Below are positions 45,137 to 53,707 of a DNA stretch of 64,000 bases, piece after piece. Below the pieces are notes generated by a model. The model worked only from the letters and a program-made list of their open reading frames with translations, was not told the origin of the DNA and made no database searches. Within the stretch, counting starts at the first letter, position 1; each line of letters starts with the position of its first letter. A program made the position numbers and the translations under genes. The stretch is taken from NCBI RefSeq assembly GCF_004366735.1, contig NZ_SOQX01000003.1, positions 124,001 to 188,000 on the forward strand, read 5' to 3'. This DNA comes from Thiohalophilus thiocyanatoxydans. Its GTDB lineage: Bacteria; Pseudomonadota; Gammaproteobacteria; UBA6429; Thiohalophilaceae.

Positions 45137-46399
45137 CTAGAACTCCATACTCATGCCGACGCTGATCAGATCCGAATCGCTCTCATAGGTTCCGTTGTAG
45201 ACATCGGTCCCGTTGGGTTCCATGGATGGGTCAGCAGTTGGGTCGTAGGAGTCTGTTGAGTTTACATCACGATCATCGACATCGACCAGCATATAGGCCA
45301 GTTCCAGATCCCAGCTGCCGAAGTCACGGGTCATGCCCAGGCTGAAGAGTTGACGATCGTCATCCGGCACCCGGGCCGAGAAGTGCTCATCCGGCTGCGG
45401 GCTCTCGTCGTAGCTGTACCCGAACATCAATTTGGTCTTCGGATTCATCTGGTAGATGGCCCCGATGCGGTAAGCCCAGGTATCGTCCCAGTTGTTGGTG
45501 CTGGATGTCAGTTCTGTTCCACCACCGTTAACGACGGTGATTTTGTCAAAGCTGCTCCAGCCGGTATATTCCGCATCCAGCTCTACACCAAGCTTGTCGG
45601 TAATCTGATAGTGAAACCCGGCCTGAAACATGTCAGGGAATTCCAGCTTGGAGTATGCTGCTTGAGGTGTATTCTTTGGTGATGACGCATCGAAAGCATG
45701 AAATGAGCCTGATAAATCAACTTCTACTGCACTGCGATAATTGGCACCAAATGTCAGCTTGTTATTCATTTTTTTCTGGTAGGCGACATTCCAGCCAAGA
45801 TCACCACCACTGCCTTTCAGATCGACCCCATGGTTATTGAAAACCAGTTCGTCGAGATCGTAATAGTTGACACCAAAGGCAAAACTGCTGCTGTCATCAA
45901 GCTGCCACGCAATGTTGGGATTGACATTAAACATCTTGATCCGGCTAAGAGACGTTTCCAGGACTGATTGACCTGCGAAACCGCCAAATGTCCCACTTGG
46001 CCATTCCGTTTCCAGTCCAAAAGGAGCGTTAATGGCGAGACCAAAGGACATGTTGTCATAACCATCAACCATGAAATAGCCATTGGGGATTAAAAACGTA
46101 TCCTCGCCGGTGGAGCCGGTGGCGGTGCCGTTATCCGGATCGACTTTTGGCTCGTAGGTGATCCGGGTCAGGCCGGCATTGATTGCATTGGCGTCGTGAA
46201 ACGACATGGCCGCCGGGTTATAGGCCAGCGCGCCGGTCTCGGTCGTGTTGGCCACCAGTGCGTTGGAGGTGGCGGTTCCGACGGTCGAAACTTCCGGAAT
46301 GCGAAAACCCGAGGCAAGTGCGTGTGAACCGATCAGGGTGAGTCCCGTTGCGAGCAACACGGCACGGGACAGGCGGGAATAATGAAACTGTGTGTCCAT
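45137..46399 (-). CDS. OmpP1/FadL/TodX family outer-membrane protein
   Basis: The 420-residue precursor has a signal peptide (about residues 1-30, ending ALA-SG). The mature start SGFRIPEVSTVGTATSNA is the inserted N-terminal region typical of FadL, followed by an AYNPAAMSF block and alternating beta strands to a C-terminal Phe. FadL proteins admit hydrophobic molecules such as long-chain fatty acids. The ATG at 46399 has GGGAGG seven bases upstream. It diverges from a second FadL-like gene; a link to sulfur metabolism is only suggested by location. Confidence 0.9.
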   Translation of the reverse strand: MDTQFHYSRLSRAVLLATGLTLIGSHALASGFRIPEVSTVGTATSNALVANTTETGALAYNPAAMSFHDANAINAGLTRITYEPKVDPDNGTATGSTGEDTFLIPNGYFMVDGYDNMSFGLAINAPFGLETEWPSGTFGGFAGQSVLETSLSRIKMFNVNPNIAWQLDDSSSFAFGVNYYDLDELVFNNHGVDLKGSGGDLGWNVAYQKKMNNKLTFGANYRSAVEVDLSGSFHAFDASSPKNTPQAAYSKLEFPDMFQAGFHYQITDKLGVELDAEYTGWSSFDKITVVNGGGTELTSSTNNWDDTWAYRIGAIYQMNPKTKLMFGYSYDESPQPDEHFSARVPDDDRQLFSLGMTRDFGSWDLELAYMLVDVDDRDVNSTDSYDPTADPSMEPNGTDVYNGTYESDSDLISVGMSMEF

Positions 46400-46716
46400 G
46401 TAAGGACCTCCCATGAGTTGGCTGTTACTTGTTGTTCGTCATACTGTAGCGGGGAATTATCGGAGTGACTACACACAAAGAAACTAATTAAGAAAATTAT
46501 AATATGGTAATAATAATAACCAATAGCACCATAAAAATTGCTTGACACTACTGGAGCCCTAATGAAAGATACGGTGCCAGTTGCCAACATCTTTCGTTGC
46601 ATATAAAAACTACTACGCACGTCACGTTAAACAACAGAAACTGAGGCATGTCCGCATGCCGGTGACTTTAAAGAAAATTATAAATACTACCTTCACCTTT
46701 CATGGGAGATGAAACA
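46400..46716. promoter_or_regulatory. AT-rich divergent control region of the two FadL-like genes
   Basis: The 317-base gap has no gene. Toward the minus strand, TTGGTT (46523-46518) and TATAAT (46501-46496) are spaced by 16. Toward the plus strand, TTGACA (46542-46547) and a weak AAAGAT (46565-46570) are spaced by 17. A GGCATG/CATGCC hairpin (46645-46660) lies in the plus-strand leader. Confidence 0.45.
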
Positions 46717-48057
46717 ATGAAGACTACAAACAAACGACTGCTCGCCACAGCCGTCGCCGCCGCACTTGCCCTGCCGACGGCGGCCTTTGCGACCAACGGT
46801 TATTTTTCCCACGGTTACGGCACCACCAACAAGGGGCTCGGCGGTGCCGGTGTTGCCCTGCCACAGGATTCCCTGGCCGCGGCCACCAATCCGGCCGGTA
46901 TGGCATTTATCGGGGAGCGGATGGACGTCGGTGCCGCACTGTTCAGCCCGAATCCGCGCGGTTACACTGCAACTGATGCCTCTACTACGGCTGGTTGTCA
47001 GGGGGGGCAATGTGCATTTACTCTGGGTGAAAATGGCAGTGGCCAAACACTCGAAAGTGAAGACGATGTCTTCATCATTCCTCATTTCGGCTATAACTGG
47101 CAGCTTGATAACAACAGTACACTGGGTTTGTCTGTCTACGGAAACGGCGGAATGAACACAGAGTACAAGGGTGGACAGGCTAATCACAACGATGGCACAA
47201 ATAACAACACCGTAAATTCAGATGGTGCTTTCGGTGGTGGCACAGCTGGTGTGGATCTCGAGCAACTTTTTGTTGCTTTGACCTATGCACAGAAGTATTC
47301 CGATACCGGGGCGTGGGGTATTACTCCGATTCTGGCTTATCAGCGTTTTGAGGCCAAGGGTCTGAATAAGTTTGGCGGATCTTCCAGCGATTCTGACAAT
47401 TTAACGGATAATGGTACTGACACCTCCAGTGGTTTTGGTGTGAAACTGGGGATTAGTGACGAAGTCGCTCCGGGCCTGACTTTAGGCGCATCTTATCAAA
47501 GTGAGATGGATATGAGCGAGTTTGATGACTATAAAGGTCTGTTTGCCGAGCAAGGTGATTTCGATATTCCGGCCACCTGGACGCTGGGACTTGCCTACGA
47601 TATGGGTGACTCTGGTACTGTGCTCTTCGATGTGCAGGAAATTATGTATGGTGATATAGCGTCCATTTCCAATCCAATATCTAATCTGACCGTGGATGGT
47701 AATTTGTTAGGATCGGATGATGGTGGCGGTTTTGGCTGGCAAGACATTACGGTCTACAAGCTGGGTTATCAGTGGGCCACCAGCGCCGACTGGACCTGGC
47801 GCGTGGGGTATAACCACGGTGATCAGCCCATTCCCAATACGGAAGTGCTGTTCAACATCCTGGCACCGGGCGTGATGGAAGATCATTTCACCTTCGGCTT
47901 TACCAAGAGCACCGGCGCTGACAGTGAATTTAACTTCGCTGCGATGTATGCACCGGAAAATAGCGTGACAGGTGAAAATGCGCTTAATTCAAACCAGGAT
48001 ATCACTATCGAAATGACCCAATGGGAAATGGAAGCCAGCTGGGCCTGGAAATTCTAA
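46717..48057 (+). CDS. OmpP1/FadL-type outer-membrane protein
   Basis: The 446-residue precursor has a signal peptide (about residues 1-25, ending AFA-TN) and a mature start NGYFSHGYGTTNKGLGGAGVALP with the NPAGMAFIG block (about 58-66), followed by many Asn/Asp/Gly-rich amphipathic strands and a terminal Phe. This pattern is FadL-like, although the middle loops are very different from the divergent neighbour. It contains a Cys pair (CQGGQC) in an early loop. The ATG at 46717 has GGGAG upstream. Confidence 0.85.
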   Translation: MKTTNKRLLATAVAAALALPTAAFATNGYFSHGYGTTNKGLGGAGVALPQDSLAAATNPAGMAFIGERMDVGAALFSPNPRGYTATDASTTAGCQGGQCAFTLGENGSGQTLESEDDVFIIPHFGYNWQLDNNSTLGLSVYGNGGMNTEYKGGQANHNDGTNNNTVNSDGAFGGGTAGVDLEQLFVALTYAQKYSDTGAWGITPILAYQRFEAKGLNKFGGSSSDSDNLTDNGTDTSSGFGVKLGISDEVAPGLTLGASYQSEMDMSEFDDYKGLFAEQGDFDIPATWTLGLAYDMGDSGTVLFDVQEIMYGDIASISNPISNLTVDGNLLGSDDGGGFGWQDITVYKLGYQWATSADWTWRVGYNHGDQPIPNTEVLFNILAPGVMEDHFTFGFTKSTGADSEFNFAAMYAPENSVTGENALNSNQDITIEMTQWEMEASWAWKF

Positions 48058-48096
48058 GCCATCAGACATTGCGCTGATGTAACAGGGATGTCGACA

Positions 48097-48130
48097 GGGC
48101 CGTGGATGCGAATCCATGGCCCTTTCTTTT
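48097..48130 (+). terminator. Terminator after the second FadL-like gene
   Basis: GGGCCGTGGAT (48097-48107) pairs with ATCCATGGCCC (48112-48122), with one G-T wobble, followed by TTTCTTTT. Confidence 0.8.
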
Positions 48131-48243
48131 GCAAAACTTCAGGTGGGATTAAAGCCCGACCTGTGATTGATTTGCCGGTCGGACTCTGGTCCGACATTGT
48201 AACTTGCCACTTTACTTTTTTTAGAATTTGGGATGGGAGATTT

Positions 48244-49167
48244 ATGGAACCGATGAAACTTGCCTTCAGCGGTTTGCTGGCCCTGTTGTTATCGACAGGC
48301 GCCGTGCAGGCCGAGGAAAAGATCAAACCGTTCGTGCAGGCCGAGAGTCAGGGGGCCGGTATGGCCGAGGCGGTCAGTACGGCCAAACAGGCGCTGCGTG
48401 ATGCGGGCTTCGAGGTGGTTGGCGAATACTCGCCCTATGACAACGCCACGATTGTCGCCATTACCAGTGATGAGCTCAAAGCGACCGCCGCCAAAACCGA
48501 TTACGGCGTGTTCGGTGCGGCGCAGCGGGTGACTTTTTATGATACCGGCGACGCCGTCCAGGTCGCCTATACCAACCCGGTTTATCTGGCCCACGCCTAT
48601 CGGCTGGATGGCGATCTGGTGGCGGTAGCCTCGCAACTGGAAGGGGCGCTGGGTAAACAGCAGAGCTACGGCTCCAAGAAGGGGTTAAGCGGGGAGGACC
48701 TGCGCGATTATCAGTACAAATGGCTGATGCCCTATTTCTATGATCGTCTCAGTCTGGCCAGTTATGACTCCTATCAGGAAGCCGTTAACAGTGTCGAGGC
48801 GGCGATTGCCGAGGGCAAGGGTGGGGTGAAACCGGTCTATCGCATCGATCTGCCCGATCAGGAGGCCACCGTATTTGGTGTCAACATCCTGGGTAACTCC
48901 GATGACACCGAATGTGCCGGCGATCAGTACATCATGGAACGGATCGACTTCAAGGAGATCAAGTCCCTGGGTCATCTGCCCTACGAGATCGTGGTCAAGG
49001 ACAACAAGGCCTATGCGCTGCGGGCCGAATTCCGCATTGCCATCAGCTTCCCGGATCTTTCCATGATGGGCAGCAACAGCTTCGCCTCCATCATGTGCGC
49101 CCCCTCGGCCATCGAAGCGGCTCTGACCCGGGCGGCCGGGGGTAAAACCGGCGGGGACGACTGGTAA
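48244..49167 (+). CDS. Exported protein of unknown function, possibly DUF302-related
   Basis: The 307-residue protein has a signal peptide (about residues 1-23, ending VQA-EE). The mature part has two mixed alpha/beta halves: one with AEAVSTAKQALRDAGFEVVGEY (split over about 41-62) followed by VAYTNPVYLAHAYRL (about 113-127), and a later region with two Cys (TECAGDQ and IMCAPS). The first half recalls DUF302-like folds, but I am not sure. The start at 48244 follows ATGGGAGA, a leader like those of the FadL-like genes. It ends in a terminator at 49261-49290. Confidence 0.7.
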   Translation: MEPMKLAFSGLLALLLSTGAVQAEEKIKPFVQAESQGAGMAEAVSTAKQALRDAGFEVVGEYSPYDNATIVAITSDELKATAAKTDYGVFGAAQRVTFYDTGDAVQVAYTNPVYLAHAYRLDGDLVAVASQLEGALGKQQSYGSKKGLSGEDLRDYQYKWLMPYFYDRLSLASYDSYQEAVNSVEAAIAEGKGGVKPVYRIDLPDQEATVFGVNILGNSDDTECAGDQYIMERIDFKEIKSLGHLPYEIVVKDNKAYALRAEFRIAISFPDLSMMGSNSFASIMCAPSAIEAALTRAAGGKTGGDDW

Positions 49168-49260
49168 GAAGGGACGAGAGGGGGTAAAAATGCTGACAAG
49201 ATCACACAAAAACCGCTAAAATCAGCACTTATTTGGTACCTCCTCCACGTACCAACTCAG

Positions 49261-49290
49261 CCCCGGCGAGCTTTTCGTCGGGGTTTTTTT
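49261..49290 (+). terminator. Rho-independent terminator
   Basis: CCCCGGCG (49261-49268) pairs with CGTCGGGG (49276-49283), with one wobble pair, and seven Ts follow. It lies 94 bases after the exported unknown protein, whose message it probably ends. Confidence 0.82.
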
Positions 49291-49309
49291 CGTTTGGGGC
49301 CGGCGTCTG

Positions 49310-49720
49310 GCACAGGTGGCCCGACCCGGTATCCAGCCCGGATTCGAGGCTGGATTCCGGCTTTCGCCGGAATGACGGTAAATGTCCCGTAACCTGGCGC
49401 TCAGCGCTCGGGTCAATCTATTATCTCTCGCAAAGCCGCCGCGACGCAGAGAAAAATAGGAAGTAGGTCAGGGTGCGTGCAGCGCTCCCTGACACCCCGG
49501 ACGGCGGCGATCGCTGCATCTCTGGCCTGTGAGACGCTGGTTATGGGTTGGAAAGTCACGCAGGCTGGCGCCAGCGTGACCTACGTGACTCGGGTCAATC
49601 TATCTATTCCCTCTCGCAAAGCCGCCGCGGCGGCGGAGAAAACAGTGGGTTTTATTCTTGGCGGCTCAGCGTCTTTGCGAGAGTCCAGGGATCAGGTCAG
49701 GGTGCGCGCAGCGCTCCCCC
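49310..49720. repeat. Repeat-filled intergenic region with REP-like A-B-A
   Basis: A hairpin TCCGGC-TTTC-GCCGGA (49356-49371) is followed by GCAGAG-type fragments (49430-49452), palindrome A (49463-49500), palindrome B (49551-49584), GCGGCGG-type units (49615-49645) and a truncated A (49691-49720). The A-B-A order matches the region at 39279-39552. The 699-base gap before glyA otherwise shows no gene. Confidence 0.8.
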
Positions 49721-49792
49721 GGCAAAACCCCTGATCGCCATGAAAAAAATCCCCGGATCAGGTAAACTACGGCTTCTTTGCGCGAGCCATGA

Positions 49793-49821
49793 CAGCCCCG
49801 GGCGCACCCTGCGCTGGGCTG
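49793..49821 (+). promoter_or_regulatory. Stem-loop in the glyA upstream region
   Basis: CAGCCC (49793-49798) pairs with GGGCTG (49816-49821), and inside it GCGCA (49802-49806) pairs with TGCGC (49810-49814) around CCC. It ends 45 bases before the glyA ATG. It resembles no riboswitch I know. Confidence 0.4.
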
Positions 49822-49866
49822 TAACGCTCTGAATTCATTGTATTTTATCTAAACCGGGAGTAATTG

Positions 49867-51117
49867 ATGTTTAAACGAGACATGACCATTGCAGGCTATG
49901 ACGACGAACTGTGGGCGGCGATGCAGAACGAGGAGCAGCGCCAGGAAGAGCATATCGAGCTGATCGCCTCCGAAAACTACACCAGCCCGCGTGTCATGCA
50001 GGCTCAAGGGTCAGTACTCACTAACAAATATGCCGAAGGCTATCCCGGCAAGCGCTATTACGGCGGCTGTGAGTACGTCGATGTGGCCGAGCAGCTGGCC
50101 ATCGACCGGGTCAAAGAACTGTTCGGCGCTGATTACGCCAACGTCCAGCCCCATTCCGGCTCCCAGGCCAACGCGGCGGTCTATCTGGCCCTGTTGCAGC
50201 CCGGCGACACGATACTGGGGATGAGTCTGGCCCACGGCGGTCACCTGACCCACGGTGCCAAGGTCAACTTCTCCGGCAAGATTTTCAATGCCGTGCAGTA
50301 CGGTATCGACGAGCAGGGCTTCATCGATTACGACGAAGTCGAGAAGCTGGCCAAAGAGCACCAGCCGAAGATGATCGTCGCCGGCTTCAGCGCCTATTCC
50401 CAGGTGGTCGACTGGCAGCGTTTTCGCGAGATCGCCGACATGGTCGGTGCATGGCTGATGGTGGACATGGCCCACGTGGCCGGTCTCATCGCCGCCGGCG
50501 TTTACCCGAGCCCGGTCAACATCGCCGATGTGACCACCTCCACCACCCACAAGACCCTGCGCGGGCCACGTGGCGGCATCATCCTGGCCAAATCCAACCC
50601 GGACGTTGAAAAGAAACTCAACTCACTGGTCTTCCCCGGCACCCAGGGTGGCCCGCTGATGCACGTCATCGCCGCCAAGGCTGTCGCCTTCAAGGAAGCG
50701 CTGGAACCCGACTTCAAGGCCTATCAGCAGCAGGTGGTCAAAAACGCCAAGGTGATGGCCGAGGTATTCCAGAGCCGCGGCTTCGAGGTCATCTCCGGCG
50801 GCACCGAGAACCACCTGTTTCTGGTCAGCTTCATCAAGCAGGAGCTGACCGGCAAGGACATCGATGCCTGGCTGGGCGATGCCAACATTACCGTCAACAA
50901 AAATGCCGTGCCCAACGATCCCCAGTCGCCGTTTGTGACCAGCGGCATCCGTGTCGGCACCCCGGCGTCCACCACCCGTGGCTTCGGGGAAGCCGAAAGC
51001 CGGGAACTGGCCGGCTGGATGTGCGATGTGATCGATGCCAAGGGCGACGAAAAGGTGATTGCCGAGACCAAGAAGAAAGTCCTGGATCTCTGCAAGAAGC
51101 ATCCGGTCTACAAGTAA
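49867..51117 (+). CDS. glyA: Serine hydroxymethyltransferase
   Basis: This PLP enzyme interconverts serine and glycine and feeds one-carbon units to tetrahydrofolate. The 416-residue length is typical. The PLP lysine lies in [15 protein letters not shown] (about residues 222-236), and the N-terminal [12 protein letters not shown] block is intact. The ATG at 49867 lies seven bases after GGGAG; a TTG one codon earlier is possible. The order glyA-nrdR-ribD is conserved in many proteobacteria. Confidence 0.97.
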   Translation: MFKRDMTIAGYDDELWAAMQNEEQRQEEHIELIASENYTSPRVMQAQGSVLTNKYAEGYPGKRYYGGCEYVDVAEQLAIDRVKELFGADYANVQPHSGSQANAAVYLALLQPGDTILGMSLAHGGHLTHGAKVNFSGKIFNAVQYGIDEQGFIDYDEVEKLAKEHQPKMIVAGFSAYSQVVDWQRFREIADMVGAWLMVDMAHVAGLIAAGVYPSPVNIADVTTSTTHKTLRGPRGGIILAKSNPDVEKKLNSLVFPGTQGGPLMHVIAAKAVAFKEALEPDFKAYQQQVVKNAKVMAEVFQSRGFEVISGGTENHLFLVSFIKQELTGKDIDAWLGDANITVNKNAVPNDPQSPFVTSGIRVGTPASTTRGFGEAESRELAGWMCDVIDAKGDEKVIAETKKKVLDLCKKHPVYK

Positions 51118-51285
51118 CAGGGACGAGTTACGAGGGACGAGTGACGAGGTGGAAAAATGGCGCCCACAGGCTTGATCCTTTTTTCTGGCTATTGCGACGA
51201 TATGGATAACTCATGGAACCGGGAAGCAGTGGTATGACACAGAAATATTTTGTTCCTCGTCCCTCGTCCCTCGTCCCTCGGCACT
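51118..51285. repeat. Inverted heptanucleotide repeat block (GGGACGA type)
   Basis: The left arm reads GGGACGA, GTTACGA, GGGACGA, GTGACGA (51120-51147). The right arm reads CCTCGTC, CCTCGTC, CCTCGTC, CCTCG (51255-51280), its approximate complement. About 100 bases lie between the arms. The block separates glyA from nrdR. Confidence 0.82.
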
Positions 51286-51290
51286 GATCG

Positions 51291-51803
51291 ATGCATTGTC
51301 CGTTCTGTGGCGCCGATGATACCAAGGTAATCGACTCGCGTCTGGCGGGCGAGGGCGCCGCCGTGCGTCGGCGGCGCGAGTGCCTGGGCTGTCACGAACG
51401 TTTTACCACCTTTGAAACGCCCGAGCTGGTGATGCCGCGGCTGGTCAAGCAAGACGGCCGGCGCGAGCCGTTTGATGAGGATAAATTGCGGTCCGGCATG
51501 CAACGGGCTCTGGAGAAGCGACCGGTCAATACCGACGCCATCGAGGATGCCCTGAACCGGATCCTCAAGCAGTTGCGGGCCCTGGGGGAACGTGAGATCG
51601 ACTCCAAGCAGGTGGGTGAACTGGTGATGCAGGAACTGCGGGATCTGGACCAGGTCGCCTATGTGCGTTTTGCCTCGGTGTATCGCAGCTTCGAGGATGT
51701 CAGTGCCTTCCAGGAAGAGATCGAGAAACTCCAGAGCGTTCCCTCTCCGGAAATGAAACGCCAGCAACAGTCCCTGTTGCCGGATGACGACGACAAGCAA
51801 TAA
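51291..51803 (+). CDS. nrdR: Transcriptional repressor NrdR
   Basis: NrdR is a zinc-finger and ATP-cone protein that represses ribonucleotide reductase genes according to ATP/dATP. The 170-residue protein has a zinc ribbon with C3, C6, C31 and C34 and an ATP-cone domain (about residues 49-139, [15 protein letters not shown]). The ATG lies right after the repeat block with no good ribosome site. It heads the rib-nus operon in the usual order. Confidence 0.96.
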   Translation: MHCPFCGADDTKVIDSRLAGEGAAVRRRRECLGCHERFTTFETPELVMPRLVKQDGRREPFDEDKLRSGMQRALEKRPVNTDAIEDALNRILKQLRALGEREIDSKQVGELVMQELRDLDQVAYVRFASVYRSFEDVSAFQEEIEKLQSVPSPEMKRQQQSLLPDDDDKQ

Positions 51804-51817
51804 GCGGTCGTTTCCGG

Positions 51818-52918
51818 ATGAGCTTCAGCGCCGATGATCACCGTTACATGGCCCGCGCCCTGCAGCTGGCCGAGCGCGGCCTGTATACCACCGATCCCAA
51901 TCCCCGGGTCGGTTGCGTGCTGGTGCGGGATAACGCCATCGTCGGTGAAGGCTGGCACGAACGAGCCGGTGAAGCGCATGCCGAAGTGCATGCCCTGCAG
52001 GCGGCCGGCGATGCCGCGCGCGGCAGTACGGCCTATGTCACCCTGGAGCCCTGTTGCCATCAGGGGCGGACGCCCCCCTGCAGTGACGCGCTGATCCAGG
52101 CCGGTGTCAGCCGGGTGGTGGTGGCGATGCGCGATCCCCACGCACAGGTTGACGGCGGTGGTATCAGTCAGTTGCAGGCCGCCGGTATTACCGTGGACAG
52201 CGGCCTGATGGAAGCGCAGGCCGTTCAACTCAATCCCGGCTTTATCCGGCGCATGCAGCGCGGTCGCCCCTGGGTGCGACTGAAGCTGGCCATGAGTCTG
52301 GACGGACGCACCGCCATGGCCTCGGGCGAGAGCCAGTGGATTACCGGCGCGGCCGCGCGCCAGGATGTGCAACACTGGCGTGCGCGCAGCTCGGCGATCC
52401 TCACCGGCGTCGGCAGCGTGCTGGCCGATGATCCGTCGATGACCGTGCGCCTTGACCAGACCGAACGTCAGCCCCTGCGGGTGATTATCGATACCAACCT
52501 GAGTACCCCGGCGGGGGCGAAAATTTTGCACCAGCCCGGCCAGACCGTGATTATGACCTGCAGCGAGGATCAGGCCGCGCGCGAGGAACTGCAAAATGCG
52601 GGCGCCAGGGTGCTCGCGGTCCCGCCGAATGCACGCAACAATGTCGATCTCGGTGCGGTGCTGGATCAACTGGGCGAGATGGAAATCAACGAACTGCACG
52701 TGGAAACCGGCGCCACCCTGGCCGGGGCGCTCATGCACGCCGGCCTGGTCGATGAACTGATCGTCTATATGGCCCCGACCCTGCTCGGTGACGCCGCCCG
52801 CGGCCTGTTTCACCTGCCGGGAATAGAAACGATGGATGACAGGTTGTCACTACAGATCAAGGATATCCGTGCCGTTGGAGAAGACTGGCGAATCACCGCG
52901 GGATTGAAAAAGAGCTAA
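51818..52918 (+). CDS. ribD: Bifunctional riboflavin deaminase/reductase
   Basis: RibD catalyses the second and third steps of riboflavin synthesis. The 366-residue protein has an N-terminal deaminase domain with zinc ligands H54, C79 and C88 and catalytic Glu56 (HAEVHAL, EPCCHQGRTPPC), then a C-terminal reductase domain (about 145-366) with RPWVRLKLAMSLDGRTA. It follows nrdR by 14 bases. A small inverted repeat lies between it and ribE. Confidence 0.96.
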   Translation: MSFSADDHRYMARALQLAERGLYTTDPNPRVGCVLVRDNAIVGEGWHERAGEAHAEVHALQAAGDAARGSTAYVTLEPCCHQGRTPPCSDALIQAGVSRVVVAMRDPHAQVDGGGISQLQAAGITVDSGLMEAQAVQLNPGFIRRMQRGRPWVRLKLAMSLDGRTAMASGESQWITGAAARQDVQHWRARSSAILTGVGSVLADDPSMTVRLDQTERQPLRVIIDTNLSTPAGAKILHQPGQTVIMTCSEDQAAREELQNAGARVLAVPPNARNNVDLGAVLDQLGEMEINELHVETGATLAGALMHAGLVDELIVYMAPTLLGDAARGLFHLPGIETMDDRLSLQIKDIRAVGEDWRITAGLKKS

Positions 52919-52982
52919 CCACGAAGACACGAAGTTTATTGATTTAATTTTTCCTTCGTGTCTTCGCGTCTTCGTGGTGAAA
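52919..52982. repeat. CGAAGACA-type inverted repeat between ribD and ribE
   Basis: CCACGAAGACACGAAG (52919-52934) faces CTTCGTGTCTTCG (52953-52965) and CGTCTTCGTGG (52966-52976), making a near-perfect long hairpin with an AT-rich centre. The repeat unit is 8 bases (CACGAAGA). It begins at the ribD stop. Confidence 0.82.
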
Positions 52983-53045
52983 TTTACTGACCTGGACTCG
53001 CAGATATACTGTCTGAGAGTACCAAACCGGAATGACGAGCAGACG

Positions 53046-53702
53046 ATGTTTACGGGAATTATACAGTCGGTGGGCAAGGTTGCGGCGATCGAGCCCAAAG
53101 GCGCCGATGCACGGGTGCGCATCCAGACCGACACATTGTCGCTGGCGGATGTGGCGCTGGGCGACAGCATCGCGGTCAACGGGGTCTGCCTGACAGCGGT
53201 GGAATTGCCGGGTGACGGGATTTGGGCGGATGTCTCGGGTGAGACGCTGTCGCGGACCACCTTCGCCGAGATCAAAAACGGCAGCCGCGTCAATCTGGAG
53301 AAAGCCCTGACCCCCACCACCCATCTGGGTGGCCATCTGGTCAGCGGCCATGTGGACGGGATCGGCGAGGTGGTGGAACGATCCGAGGCCGGGCGTTCGG
53401 TAAAATTTCGTATCAAGGCCCCGGATGAGCTTGCGCGCTACATCGCGACCAAAGGCTCGATCTGTGTCGATGGCATCAGTCTCACGGTTAACGCCGTGGA
53501 CGGGGCGCTATTCGATTTGAATATTGTGCCGCATACTCTCACGCAGACCACCATGGGTGATTTCCAGGCGGGTCAGCGGGTCAATCTGGAAGTGGACGTC
53601 ATCGCCCGTTATCTGGAACGTTTACTGTTGGGTGACAAAGCGGCACAATCGGGTCAGGGCGTGACCGAGGCGTTGCTCGCCGAACACGGTTTTATCAAGT
53701 AG
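53046..53702 (+). CDS. ribE: Riboflavin synthase alpha subunit
   Basis: This trimeric enzyme dismutates lumazine to riboflavin. The 218-residue protein shows the internal duplication of two similar barrel halves (about residues 1-97 and 98-200), each with a characteristic block: [13 protein letters not shown] (about 39-51) and [13 protein letters not shown] (about 137-149). The N terminus MFTGIIQ is conserved. The ATG at 53046 is used although the frame is open further upstream into the repeat. Confidence 0.96.
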   Translation: MFTGIIQSVGKVAAIEPKGADARVRIQTDTLSLADVALGDSIAVNGVCLTAVELPGDGIWADVSGETLSRTTFAEIKNGSRVNLEKALTPTTHLGGHLVSGHVDGIGEVVERSEAGRSVKFRIKAPDELARYIATKGSICVDGISLTVNAVDGALFDLNIVPHTLTQTTMGDFQAGQRVNLEVDVIARYLERLLLGDKAAQSGQGVTEALLAEHGFIK

Positions 53703-53707
53703 GACAT

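Noticed and set aside
49233-49832. Overlapping open frames upstream of glyA
   Set aside because: They run through the terminator and A-B-A repeats and resemble the translated repeats at 39.3-39.6 kb rather than a protein.
51818-53046. FMN riboswitch for the riboflavin genes
   Set aside because: No conserved FMN aptamer segments were seen before nrdR, ribD, ribE or ribB; the gaps hold only repeats or a few bases.
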